Shown here: positions 17,662 through 26,582 of the stretch, piece by piece
Layout of the letters: each line of letters starts with the position of its first letter
Position numbering within the stretch: the first letter of the stretch is position 1
NCBI GenBank assembly: GCA_001552765.1
Contig: KQ959348.1
Span: 1 to 32,781, forward strand
Source: Bacteroidales bacterium KA00344
Lineage (GTDB): Bacteria; Bacteroidota; Bacteroidia; Bacteroidales; Bacteroidaceae
DNA: 32,781 nucleotides
Direction: 5' to 3'
Position numbers and translations under genes: made by a program
The notes under the pieces: model-generated
Told to the model about the DNA's origin: nothing
The model's database searches: none
Seen by the model: the letters and a program-made list of their open reading frames with translations, nothing else

Positions 17662-19760
17662 TTCGTTTCAGTTATATTTGTTACTAATTCATATTTCAAC
17701 AAAAGTGAACCGTGCTTTTGCTTGATTATCAAGTGCAGACTTTGTCCTTGCTGCATGTAGGCCACAGGCTTCTTTGTGTCATAGGGCAATTCATGCACCG
17801 CATACTGTGCGCCTTTCCTCAAACCCTTTAGCTCCACGTTGATTGTACTATCATTACATTCTGCGCGGCGGAAGGCAACTACAAGACCACTGCCGTCAGA
17901 ATCGCGATGCATCTGATAAGCCAGCCATCTATTATTATTCGTCAGACTGTCAACACCTGTCAGAGGATAATAGTCTTCATAATAGTAAGGGCGCACCGCC
18001 TTATATTCATCCAGACAACGACGCATCTCGTAGACATTGGCATTCTTATCGGTTATCTTCCAGTTAAATATCAATGCACTGCTCATGCTGGAACGAAAGG
18101 AATAAGGATCGGTCTGCAAACTTCCCGTACCATGCAACGGTAGAAAGAAGTTCAGTCCGTATGTATGGCACTGGTATCCATCGGGATCATCGAAATGATA
18201 GTAATCGCTGCGCCACAGCGGAGCACTCCTGCTAATAGTTTCCCAGTCGAGTCTCTTACCACCGCTTGCACAGTTGTCTATCAGCAGCTTGGGGAATCGC
18301 TGCAACAGATAATCCCAGAACTGGTAGAGTCCTTCTATATGGCGTATCTCTTTCATCCCCTCACGTCCCGGCTCATCATTAGCCTGCCAATAGGGTGTGG
18401 GTGACATATTAAAGTCCTGCCGATAATAGTCTATCCCATTCTTTTCCAGCATATCACCAATATACTTGCTCACCCACTTGCAAGCATCGGGATTCCCAAG
18501 GTCAAACAACAGATAAGTATCTTTGTCATGCTCAGGGATATCCAGCATCCATTCAGGATGTTCCGTTGCCCACTGCGTACCTCTGATGACGCGTTCGGGT
18601 TCAAACCATACCATGAATTTAGCTCCATGCTTGTGTATTTCATCTGCTATCGGTTTCAATCCGTCAGGAAAACGCACACTGTCCACGGTCCAGTTCCCCA
18701 CAGTATTAGCCCACGACTTGCCTTCTTCATAGTCACCGGCACCCGTATGCCAACCAGCATCCAGCCAGAATACTTGCGGTGTCAATCCGAACTGGACATA
18801 TCGCTTCACCATAGCGATACCGTATGCAGCCGTAAAGCAGGAATACTCCGTGCATGGAGTGGGATCTCTGTAGTTGAAGCCGCTCGACAAGGGATATTCT
18901 GCGAATTTTCCGTCAATCTTACGTGTCTTATGTGCTAGGACGAGACGACGGAATTTATTATGTCCCATCATTCTATCTGCGCCTTGCCAGAACATCAGAC
19001 TGATACTTGGAGTACGAATTTCCTCCTGTGGTCGCAGATACAACTTCATGTGCTTCATGCCAGCACTCATAGTCACGTTGCCATCAGCCTTGCGACACAA
19101 CTCTGCCTTCCAGTCACCACTCCATCCAATACTGAAAAACACTCCCTGCTTCATGGGAGACTCGATGTTGAAGAATGGCATATAGTCGCCTTCGGAGGAG
19201 CGCCCTCCTTCGGTCATCATCACCTTTGCCTCATCAGCTTTCAGCAATTCTGAATGTGGTTGAAAATCGCTCTTTGAAACATGATTTCCTTCTGCATAAT
19301 GCAATTTAAAGTCTCCTTCCGACTGGTATTTCAGACCTGCATCAACTACTTTAACCTGTTCTATGACAGGGGAGTTGACAAAACCTTCGTTCTTGAAGTG
19401 CAACACCCACTCCACGCAATTAAAACTAGGATAGCCAATCACGTCACAGATAACCTTCAGTCCATTCGATGGGTGAGCGTATGTACAGGTGTAGCATACT
19501 TCATCATCAGCTTCCCTTGCCACCTTCTTGCTCTTGGTGAACTTCCAAGTTTTCATCAATTGCGTAGATGGCACACCATCCAGCACAAAGGAGAATGGAG
19601 GCAGCTGCTTTGCACGAAACTGCTGATTGATAAACCGCTCAACATCAGGAATCTTTTTGCCCATACGCATCGACATCTGCGCATAAGCACCCATGCCGTC
19701 CGTATAGAGCAGTCCTGCAACTAATGCAATAAAGTATATGTATTTTCTGAGTTTCCGCAT
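17658..19760 (-). CDS. GH36-type alpha-galactosidase, copy 2
   Basis: 700 aa, signal peptide of about 27 residues ending GAYAQ. It is homologous along its whole length to its downstream neighbour: FWLDAGWH (331-338), MVWFEPERV, nucleophile Asp449 in IDYYRQDFN, DNCASGGKRLD, and acid/base Asp519 in LWRSDYYHF. The moderate identity marks an old tandem duplication. It lies 1 nt after the MFS gene, so it is clearly in the same transcript. It removes alpha-galactosyl (or alpha-GalNAc) residues, likely in the periplasm; which linkage each copy prefers is unknown. Confidence 0.92.
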   Translation of the reverse strand: MRKLRKYIYFIALVAGLLYTDGMGAYAQMSMRMGKKIPDVERFINQQFRAKQLPPFSFVLDGVPSTQLMKTWKFTKSKKVAREADDEVCYTCTYAHPSNGLKVICDVIGYPSFNCVEWVLHFKNEGFVNSPVIEQVKVVDAGLKYQSEGDFKLHYAEGNHVSKSDFQPHSELLKADEAKVMMTEGGRSSEGDYMPFFNIESPMKQGVFFSIGWSGDWKAELCRKADGNVTMSAGMKHMKLYLRPQEEIRTPSISLMFWQGADRMMGHNKFRRLVLAHKTRKIDGKFAEYPLSSGFNYRDPTPCTEYSCFTAAYGIAMVKRYVQFGLTPQVFWLDAGWHTGAGDYEEGKSWANTVGNWTVDSVRFPDGLKPIADEIHKHGAKFMVWFEPERVIRGTQWATEHPEWMLDIPEHDKDTYLLFDLGNPDACKWVSKYIGDMLEKNGIDYYRQDFNMSPTPYWQANDEPGREGMKEIRHIEGLYQFWDYLLQRFPKLLIDNCASGGKRLDWETISRSAPLWRSDYYHFDDPDGYQCHTYGLNFFLPLHGTGSLQTDPYSFRSSMSSALIFNWKITDKNANVYEMRRCLDEYKAVRPYYYEDYYPLTGVDSLTNNNRWLAYQMHRDSDGSGLVVAFRRAECNDSTINVELKGLRKGAQYAVHELPYDTKKPVAYMQQGQSLHLIIKQKHGSLLLKYELVTNITETK

Positions 19761-19761
19761 T

Positions 19762-20925
19762 TTAAATCTTGGATGTTTGTTTTATTTTGCCCATAATCAA
19801 AATCAGATAAAGCCATACAAAGCCTAACAGAATCAGTGCAGCCGACTGGCTGCCGCTCATATCGGTAACAACACCTACAAGTGGTGGGAGTATCGCACCA
19901 CCAAAAAGACCAGCTATCAGCAGTGCCGACACTTCATTCATCTTTTGTGGCATCCGCTTCAGGGACAGTGAGAAGATGATAGAGAATAGGTTGGCATAAC
20001 CTAGGCCGAAGATGGCTGCAGATATAAGGATAAACCACATACCATTGGCAAACAGCATCAGGATTAAGCCTGCCAATGCCAGCCAGACACTACACGCATA
20101 GAAGTTGTATTCACAGTATTTCATCATCAAGATACCTCCAATGAATGCACCTGCTGTACGGGCAAAGAAATACACACTGTTGCCCATTCCGGCATCCGAT
20201 ACCGACAGACTGCATCGTTCCACAAGAAGTTTCGGGAAGGTCATATTGATACTTACATCCACACCCACAAGTACAAGTATGGCTAAGAAGAATAACAAGA
20301 TGTACTTATCGGAGAGCAGACTGAAAGTGCTCTTGAATAAAACTTCCTGATTCTGCTCGCCACTCTCTACAATGGGAGAAAGCCACAACCATACCAAGGC
20401 TAGCAGAGACAGCAGGGCATAGATGGGGAAGACAACCTTCCATCCGACAATCGTGCTCGTCCCCCATGCTACAAGGATAGGACCGCAGAACGAACTGACG
20501 GCCTTCACAAATTGCCCTATCGTCAACGTTCCTGATAATTTGTCGGTTGCCACGACATCGCTCACCAGCGGATTGAGCGAAACCTGCAACAGCGTATTGC
20601 CGATGCCCACCAATGCAAAAGCAACAAGGACTGATGTAAAGTTATAACTGACAAAGGGCAGGATCATAGCTACCACATGCGTCAGGAAACTTAGCAACAC
20701 CGTTTTCTTACGTCCAATACGATTCATCAGCATGCCTGTTGGTATGGACAGTACCAGAAACCAGAAAAAGCATGACAACGAGATGAGATTCACCACAGAA
20801 TCTGTCAGATAACTAAAGTCGTTCTTCACATAACTTGTTGTTACGCCGACAATATCCACAAAGCCCATGACGAAGAAACCAACCATCACGGAACAAATCT
20901 TGAGTTTTGAAATATTCTTATCCAT
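19762..20925 (-). CDS. Major facilitator superfamily sugar transporter
   Basis: 387 aa, about 12 hydrophobic segments. Motif A appears as GMLMNRIGRKKTVLL after the second segment. The GNTLLQVSLNPLVSD stretch resembles the LQVxxNP signature of the FHS (fucose/galactose/glucose-H+ symporter) group. It should carry a released monosaccharide across the inner membrane to the cytoplasmic ROK kinase and isomerase encoded just upstream. It lies 9 nt after the GH-A gene and 1 nt before a GH36 gene. The sugar carried is not evident; galactose or mannose would fit the neighbouring enzymes. Confidence 0.88.
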   Translation of the reverse strand: MDKNISKLKICSVMVGFFVMGFVDIVGVTTSYVKNDFSYLTDSVVNLISLSCFFWFLVLSIPTGMLMNRIGRKKTVLLSFLTHVVAMILPFVSYNFTSVLVAFALVGIGNTLLQVSLNPLVSDVVATDKLSGTLTIGQFVKAVSSFCGPILVAWGTSTIVGWKVVFPIYALLSLLALVWLWLSPIVESGEQNQEVLFKSTFSLLSDKYILLFFLAILVLVGVDVSINMTFPKLLVERCSLSVSDAGMGNSVYFFARTAGAFIGGILMMKYCEYNFYACSVWLALAGLILMLFANGMWFILISAAIFGLGYANLFSIIFSLSLKRMPQKMNEVSALLIAGLFGGAILPPLVGVVTDMSGSQSAALILLGFVWLYLILIMGKIKQTSKI

Positions 20926-20934
20926 ACGTCATTC

Positions 20935-22539
20935 CTATTTCTCAACCAAAACCATGACAGACGAACGCATCATTTTTGTTTTCACCAGACCGTCCTCGCT
21001 CTTGATTTCTGCAGACGACTCGATGAGATTATCACCCTCAGGCAGTCTGCCATCCTGGTATTTATATACATCAAACAGCCCACTTGCCATCTGTGCATTT
21101 GCTACGTTCAGCAGTAAATCACAATCCGTGGCATTGGCAAAGACATAAACCCACTTGCCCTCAGCAGTGAGGAAGGCAGAACCTGCCGCATACTCGTTCT
21201 TCAAATCCAATGGGAAGACCTTCGCACCCTTACGCACGAAACGCGTGAGCAGACTGTATGCGTAATACTGCGGACGTACGTCGTAATCATCCTTTATTTT
21301 TCCGTAGGCCTCGGCATCACCAGTATACGCTTTCTTCACATAGCGCCAGAGACCCAACTGCTGCATCTGGTCGTACCCGTCGTTACGACCATAATATTGA
21401 TCAAACAGACTCCAGTAGCTCACACCGCACGCACCTGCATTCAGATAGTTCAATGCAGCTCTTACCAGCTGAACGCCACGCATATAGGTGTCAATGCCTG
21501 CCTGACGTGCACTGCCTGTAGCCGGGAAGCCAAACTCGCCAACGAAATGACTCTTACCACTAGTGCTTTCAATATTATATTTTTCCCACGCCAACCATGT
21601 GCTATTCGGAGTGTCATAACCAAACTTATAAACATGCGAGTTATACATATCGGCTTCATTATTCGTCAATGCTGCCGAGCATGCCTTGGTATAATCAGGT
21701 GTGCCATCGGTATTATCACCTAAGTTAAATTTCACCTTATCGCGAATGTCATCGGCCTTGAACTTCTTATCCAATACTTTCACCATCGGAGCGTATGTAT
21801 CGGGGAAGCTCATTGTAGCCAAATCACCCTGCCACATCAGTCGACCATAATTAGGAATATGGCTGTCGGGTTCATTAAAAGGAGTAATGGCATTGATACA
21901 AGTATAATGCTTGTTCTCTATCAGATATTTAACCAGCGTAGAGAAGCATTCTGCAAATTCCTCATACTTGTCAGTACCAGCCATCCAACCCGGATTGACA
22001 GCATGGCTACGCGTATCGCACAAGAAATGCATCTGTCCGTTATTGATGCCAGAAAGCAGACTGATGCTTGTAGGACATCCCCACAGCACAAGGTTTACAC
22101 CAATGTTATTCTGCTGAGCCATATCCAGCACATGGTACAGGGACTGCATCTCCTGAGAGTCAAATGTAAACTTGCTCATGTCGGCATTGTTGGGATCTGC
22201 ATTATCGTTGACGGGTTCCCACCAACTGGGAATGACCATCACACGCAGTTGCTGTATCTGCATCTTCTTCACACGATTGACAACGATGTTGTCCCAGTCG
22301 GCCTCTTTCGCGCCGTCGTTACGTGTCAGATTCTGAGCAAAGAAGTGTGGATCCAGCTCCACCCCAACGGCTTGTACTGGTGTCTGAGTAGCCTCGCCGA
22401 CACCCACTTCTATATTTGTATATCTTAACTCATGGTCTAGTTCGAACAGCTTTTCATCTTTATTGGAACATGAAACAGCCTGCAGAACAGCCATCGATAT
22501 AATGGTCAATAAGCCCATATTCTTAATATTCTTTTTCAT
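20935..22539 (-). CDS. Lipoprotein clan GH-A glycoside hydrolase (cellulase-like fold, family unassigned)
   Basis: 534 aa, lipobox AVSC with Cys24, so probably anchored in the outer membrane. A (beta/alpha)8 clan GH-A pattern is visible: LRVMVIPSWWEP at about 98, VLWGCPTS at 151, the acid/base Glu223 in ITPFNEPDS, NSHVYKF at 300, and the nucleophile Glu335 in FVGEFGFPA, then GVSYWSLFDQYYG. A small beta domain makes up the last 90 residues. The Asn-Glu-Pro and Glu-Phe-Gly pair and a surface location suggest the endo-acting enzyme of the system, cleaving a beta-linked backbone by a retaining mechanism. I cannot assign a CAZy family (GH5, GH39 and GH30 relatives all possible). It lies 13 nt after the SIS gene. 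Confidence 0.8.
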   Translation of the reverse strand: MKKNIKNMGLLTIISMAVLQAVSCSNKDEKLFELDHELRYTNIEVGVGEATQTPVQAVGVELDPHFFAQNLTRNDGAKEADWDNIVVNRVKKMQIQQLRVMVIPSWWEPVNDNADPNNADMSKFTFDSQEMQSLYHVLDMAQQNNIGVNLVLWGCPTSISLLSGINNGQMHFLCDTRSHAVNPGWMAGTDKYEEFAECFSTLVKYLIENKHYTCINAITPFNEPDSHIPNYGRLMWQGDLATMSFPDTYAPMVKVLDKKFKADDIRDKVKFNLGDNTDGTPDYTKACSAALTNNEADMYNSHVYKFGYDTPNSTWLAWEKYNIESTSGKSHFVGEFGFPATGSARQAGIDTYMRGVQLVRAALNYLNAGACGVSYWSLFDQYYGRNDGYDQMQQLGLWRYVKKAYTGDAEAYGKIKDDYDVRPQYYAYSLLTRFVRKGAKVFPLDLKNEYAAGSAFLTAEGKWVYVFANATDCDLLLNVANAQMASGLFDVYKYQDGRLPEGDNLIESSAEIKSEDGLVKTKMMRSSVMVLVEK

Positions 22540-22552
22540 GATGGTAAATGGT

Positions 22553-23131
22553 TTATGAAAAATTCATCTGTGTCTCAATCAGTTGTATCAGCAAATGGAT
22601 GACCTTAATATGGATTTCCTGGATTCTATCAGAGTGAGCCGCCTTAGGAGCACACACTGCAACATCGCTCAGCTGTTTGATTCTATCAGCCCCCACAGAA
22701 GTCAGCACTATGATTTTCATACCTATCTGTCGTGCCTGCTCCACAGCCTTGACGATGTTCCCAGAATTTCCACTGGTCGTAATAGCTAGCAGCACATCTC
22801 CCTTCTTTCCTACCCCCTCCACATACCGTGAGAAGATTTCATCAAAGGAGAAATCGTTGCCAACACATGTCATATAAGCAGGATCATTGATCGAAATAGC
22901 CGGCAATGGTATGCGGCTGTTCCGATAACGCCCCGTCAGTTCCTCTGCAAAATGAGTTGCATCGCACAACGAACCACCATTACCGCAACTCAGAATCTTG
23001 TTGCCAGCCTTCATAGCCTCAGCACACAAGACGGCAGCTTGCTCGATGCTCAGAGCTGTCTCTGGATTGGCAATAAACTGCTCCAATTCCACGCGAGCCT
23101 CTTCTAATGTCTGTCTGATGATTTCCTTCAT
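22553..23131 (-). CDS. SIS-domain sugar-phosphate isomerase, GmhA-like
   Basis: 192 aa from the ATG at 23131, chosen because GGAGG lies 5 nt upstream and family members start MKEII; an ATG at 23143 would add four residues. It has SIS motif SCGNGGS (48-54), then ATHFAEELTGRYR, ITTSGNSGN (118-125) and the terminal IQEIHIKVIH. His60, Glu64, Gln171 and His179 match the zinc and active-site set known from GmhA (sedoheptulose-7-phosphate isomerase), one residue off E. coli numbering. Known GmhA makes D-glycero-D-manno-heptose 7-phosphate for LPS. Sitting between a ROK kinase and glycosidases, a catabolic sugar-phosphate isomerase role is more likely here (inference). Cytoplasmic. Confidence 0.88.
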   Translation of the reverse strand: MKEIIRQTLEEARVELEQFIANPETALSIEQAAVLCAEAMKAGNKILSCGNGGSLCDATHFAEELTGRYRNSRIPLPAISINDPAYMTCVGNDFSFDEIFSRYVEGVGKKGDVLLAITTSGNSGNIVKAVEQARQIGMKIIVLTSVGADRIKQLSDVAVCAPKAAHSDRIQEIHIKVIHLLIQLIETQMNFS

Positions 23132-23147
23132 GATATCCTCCATCTCT

Positions 23148-24116
23148 TTAGTCTAATAAGGTTGCTGCCACCGTCAATGCAGCATAGTCGCCTATTTGCT
23201 CGCCTAGTTCGGCAGGTCTGATCTCGCAGACATCAGCTGCACCTTGCAAGGCCTCACGCTTGATAATCTTCTCCATGACAGGCCTCATCATCTCGTGGTT
23301 GCGCGAATAGATCCCTCCTATCACAATCACTTCTGGATTCAGAACATCTATGATAATCGATAACCCCTTGCCCAGATAGGTAGCAGAGGTGTCATAGATA
23401 GTCTGGGCCAAAGCATCACCTGCATGTGCAGCCTGTGCCACTTGCAACGCATCAACCTGACGAACCTCTTCCCTGTTGCACCAACTGACGCTCTCTCTCA
23501 TCTGCATGTGTTCCATCAGCGTAGCCTGAGCCAACTGGGCAATTCCCCCACCACTGGCAAATCCTTCGAAAGAACCTTGCTTGCCATAACCTACCGGCCC
23601 AAAATCGGCAAGTCGGATATGACCTACTTCGCCTGCATTATCGTTGGTACCCGTATACAATTTACCGTTCAGGACAAGACCGGCTCCCAGTCCTGTACCG
23701 AAAGTGAGGAAGACCATATTCTTCGTTCCACGTCCGGCACCAAACTTCCATTCGGCCAAGGCGCAGGCATTCGCGTCGTTGTGCAGGCATGCATGGATGC
23801 CAATGGCCTTCTCTACCATCGACACAATAGGGATTTTGTCCCACCCAGGAAGATTGGGAGGAGACTGCACCACGCCTGTCTCGCTATTCAACGGACCACC
23901 GCAGCAGATTCCGATAGCATGTGTATTGCTACTATCCAGCTTATGCTTCTGCATCATGGTCTTTGTCTCTTCGAGTAGGTGTTCGATAGTTTCATCCACA
24001 TGCGTGGTGGGAAACTTCACCTTATCCACGATGTCTACCTGATCACCCTGCTTGATGCCATAGATAACAGCACACTTGGTACCGCCTATGTCAATACCTA
24101 GTAAATTTTCCTTCAT
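23148..24116 (-). CDS. ROK-family sugar kinase
   Basis: 322 aa, ASKHA fold. The ATP phosphate-binding loop GIDIGGTKCAV is at 7-17, the catalytic Asp114 in HNDANACALAEW, FGTGLGAGLVLNG at 139-151, and GEVGH at 162-166 supplying the usual His. The cysteine zinc motif CxCGxxGC found in most ROK kinases is replaced by GYGKQGSFEGFASG, so zinc binding of the usual kind is absent. There is no N-terminal helix-turn-helix, so it is a kinase rather than a ROK repressor. It lies 6 nt after the GH2 gene and 16 nt before the SIS start. It phosphorylates a free sugar taken up by the MFS protein; mannose, fructose, glucose or a heptose are candidates. Confidence 0.9.
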   Translation of the reverse strand: MKENLLGIDIGGTKCAVIYGIKQGDQVDIVDKVKFPTTHVDETIEHLLEETKTMMQKHKLDSSNTHAIGICCGGPLNSETGVVQSPPNLPGWDKIPIVSMVEKAIGIHACLHNDANACALAEWKFGAGRGTKNMVFLTFGTGLGAGLVLNGKLYTGTNDNAGEVGHIRLADFGPVGYGKQGSFEGFASGGGIAQLAQATLMEHMQMRESVSWCNREEVRQVDALQVAQAAHAGDALAQTIYDTSATYLGKGLSIIIDVLNPEVIVIGGIYSRNHEMMRPVMEKIIKREALQGAADVCEIRPAELGEQIGDYAALTVAATLLD

Positions 24117-24122
24117 GACGTA

Positions 24123-26531
24123 TTATCTATTTTTGTTATATATACCAATTCTATCTAACCACTTCTTATAGTCGGCCAACTTGAATGGTGCTTTGCCATA
24201 CAGGTAATGGTTGTACAAGGTATTTCCTCCAACCACATACTTTACCAAGAACATACCTTGTCCCTGTCGTGAAGGCAAATGCGTAATAGTGGTCTTGCCA
24301 TTGCGAGCCACATCAAACGAACCTTCGTATACCTTCTGCCCGGAAGCCATGTCCGTGACAGCCACGCTGCCGTGAACCGGTTCGCGTGTATCGTTCACTG
24401 CTGTCAGGGGGAAACCTGAGGCGTCATCGTCAGTTACCATTACGCACACATCATGCTGGACGTTCTTCAAGAAATAGTAGGCTAGCTTCTTGGAACCATA
24501 ATAATCCACAATGGCATCGGATATCACGGGCCAACCGTCGCGCAGATTCCACCAAATGATGCCATACTTATCATCGAACTTCTTGCTACGCCACATCTCG
24601 ACAAAGTATTTCATGGCCTCAGCCTGCACAATCTGCGAACTGGTTATAAAATCGGGCAACTTTGCAGGCACGTTGCCAAACAGCAGGTTCACCTGATTGA
24701 TCATCAGATTATTACGGTCGTACTGCTTACCCCATGAAGGGAATCGACGTACCGACTTTGTCACCCACTCGTCGTTCCACTCATGACCTTTTGTCCATGG
24801 GAATACATAGTCGGGAGACATCATCTTCTTCAGGCTTTCAAGATTCGGGCACCCATGGTAACCTATCTCACTCACAAAGTTACAAGTGGCATTGCGGTAG
24901 AAGTTGTCCTTGTAGTAACCGCGTGGCCCCCAGAGATGGTTCTCAGGCAGCAACTCGTCGCCACTACCTTTCTGGTAAACTTCCTCGCTGTAATAAGGAG
25001 AACTGGGCAGATAGGGGCGAGTAGGATCAAACTCATAGCATACACGTGCCTGCACCCCACGACTTACAACGTCTTTATTAGGATCTACGTTGAATGGCAG
25101 CAGCGACCAGCGCATGGCACTGTCGTCCTCGTTATTACCCGACCACAATATCAGCGATGCATGGTTGCGCAGTTTGCAAACCACAGAAATCAGTTCCTTT
25201 TCCAAAGCATTGGTGAACTCAGCCCGCTGAGGATAGAAAGTACAACCCATGCAGAAGTCCTGCCATACCAAGATACCGTTTTCGTCGCAGAGATCGAAGA
25301 AGCGATTGTCTTCATACACATTGCCCCCCCAGCAACGTATCATGTTGCAGTTCAGATCTACCGCCATCTTTATGGCATCGTCGAGCAGCGACGCATCTCG
25401 GCTATGGAGTGCATCCAGAGGCACCCAGTTTGTTCCATGGATGAAGATACGCTCACCGTTTACTATAAAGCAGAATCTACCTGGCTTATTCGGCTTTTCA
25501 TTGATATCGGTGCGATCTAGCTTGACAGTTCGCAGACCAACTCGACATCCATCTACCGAAAGTTCCTTGCCACTCTCATCGACCAACTGCACCTTTGCGT
25601 CGTACAAAGGTTGCTTGCCATAGCCTCTGGGCCACCACAACTCGGCATTCGGCAATTCCATGATTTGGCGGAAGGCATTGGTCTCCACCACTCTGTCACT
25701 GCTGTACACCATTTTGCCATTGCGTGAGAGCGTAAACAGAGCCTTCACCTTGCCCAACTTGCTGAATGGGATTTTGAGCTGTACATCGATGAACAGGCGC
25801 ACATGATGACTGGCCGTATCCAGATTGGCAACCATATAGTGCACATCCTCCAAGTGGACTTTATTCAAGGGCTGAATCTTCACATCGCGCCATAGTCCGG
25901 CACTCACCAGTCGTGGCAGGATGTCCCAACCATACATGTGCGGTGCCTTTCTGATAAAGATGCTCTCTTCCGACGGAAAATTGCCAATGCTCAATGTTCC
26001 CAACTTGTATTTTTGCGCTTCCATCACGACCGAACGTATGATAACCTGCAATTTGTTGGCACCTTCATACAGGAACTTCGACACGTCAAAATTGTGCTCT
26101 GTCATCATGTCGGCTGCACTCCCTACGTATTGCCCGTTCAACCAGACATCGGCCAGACAGTCTATGCCACCAAAGCACAGCTGATAAACAAGGTTTTTAT
26201 CCAGCGACACCATCGAGAAAGTCTTGGTGTAACACCATTGATAACCTTCGTATTTGCGCAGCAGATTCACATTGTTGCCCACCATCGGGTCGGCAATGAC
26301 ACCAGCCTTCTGCAAATCCAGTTCCACATTGCCGGGAACGGTGGCGTCAATGGTCTTCATACTCACCTGACTGAACTTATCGGGCAACCGGATGGCCTCA
26401 TCGGACTGTTCCCAATACGAGAGCTGCCATGTTCCATTCAATGAAATTGGCTGTGGCTGCTGAGCCAGCAAACTGTTCGGCATCAAGAAAGCCTGAACTA
26501 AGATTGAAATAGCTATGATGTGTTTTCGCAT
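24123..26531 (-). CDS. GH2 beta-mannosidase-like exo-glycosidase
   Basis: 802 aa with signal peptide (about 1-23, ending LLAQ). Domain order is jelly-roll sugar-binding (about 28-220, LNGTWQLSYW and DVWLNGQYVG), Ig-like domain(s) to about 330, then the TIM barrel. Mannosidase-type signatures are MIRCWGGNVYEDNRFFDLCD (397-416) and LVWQDFCMGC. The acid/base is Glu468 in LWSGNNE and the nucleophile Glu555 in FVSEIGYHGCP. The WGGxxYE and WSGNNE pattern points to the beta-mannosidase branch of GH2 rather than beta-galactosidase or glucuronidase. It removes terminal beta-mannose (inference on substrate) in the periplasm and lies second in the operon. Confidence 0.88.
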   Translation of the reverse strand: MRKHIIAISILVQAFLMPNSLLAQQPQPISLNGTWQLSYWEQSDEAIRLPDKFSQVSMKTIDATVPGNVELDLQKAGVIADPMVGNNVNLLRKYEGYQWCYTKTFSMVSLDKNLVYQLCFGGIDCLADVWLNGQYVGSAADMMTEHNFDVSKFLYEGANKLQVIIRSVVMEAQKYKLGTLSIGNFPSEESIFIRKAPHMYGWDILPRLVSAGLWRDVKIQPLNKVHLEDVHYMVANLDTASHHVRLFIDVQLKIPFSKLGKVKALFTLSRNGKMVYSSDRVVETNAFRQIMELPNAELWWPRGYGKQPLYDAKVQLVDESGKELSVDGCRVGLRTVKLDRTDINEKPNKPGRFCFIVNGERIFIHGTNWVPLDALHSRDASLLDDAIKMAVDLNCNMIRCWGGNVYEDNRFFDLCDENGILVWQDFCMGCTFYPQRAEFTNALEKELISVVCKLRNHASLILWSGNNEDDSAMRWSLLPFNVDPNKDVVSRGVQARVCYEFDPTRPYLPSSPYYSEEVYQKGSGDELLPENHLWGPRGYYKDNFYRNATCNFVSEIGYHGCPNLESLKKMMSPDYVFPWTKGHEWNDEWVTKSVRRFPSWGKQYDRNNLMINQVNLLFGNVPAKLPDFITSSQIVQAEAMKYFVEMWRSKKFDDKYGIIWWNLRDGWPVISDAIVDYYGSKKLAYYFLKNVQHDVCVMVTDDDASGFPLTAVNDTREPVHGSVAVTDMASGQKVYEGSFDVARNGKTTITHLPSRQGQGMFLVKYVVGGNTLYNHYLYGKAPFKLADYKKWLDRIGIYNKNR

Positions 26532-26582
26532 TAATATAGTGTATTATTGGGTGATATTTTATTTCATGAATTACGCATTACA

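Noticed and set aside
23148..24116. ROK protein as a transcriptional repressor
   Set aside because: There is no N-terminal winged-helix domain; the protein begins directly with the ATP-binding loop.
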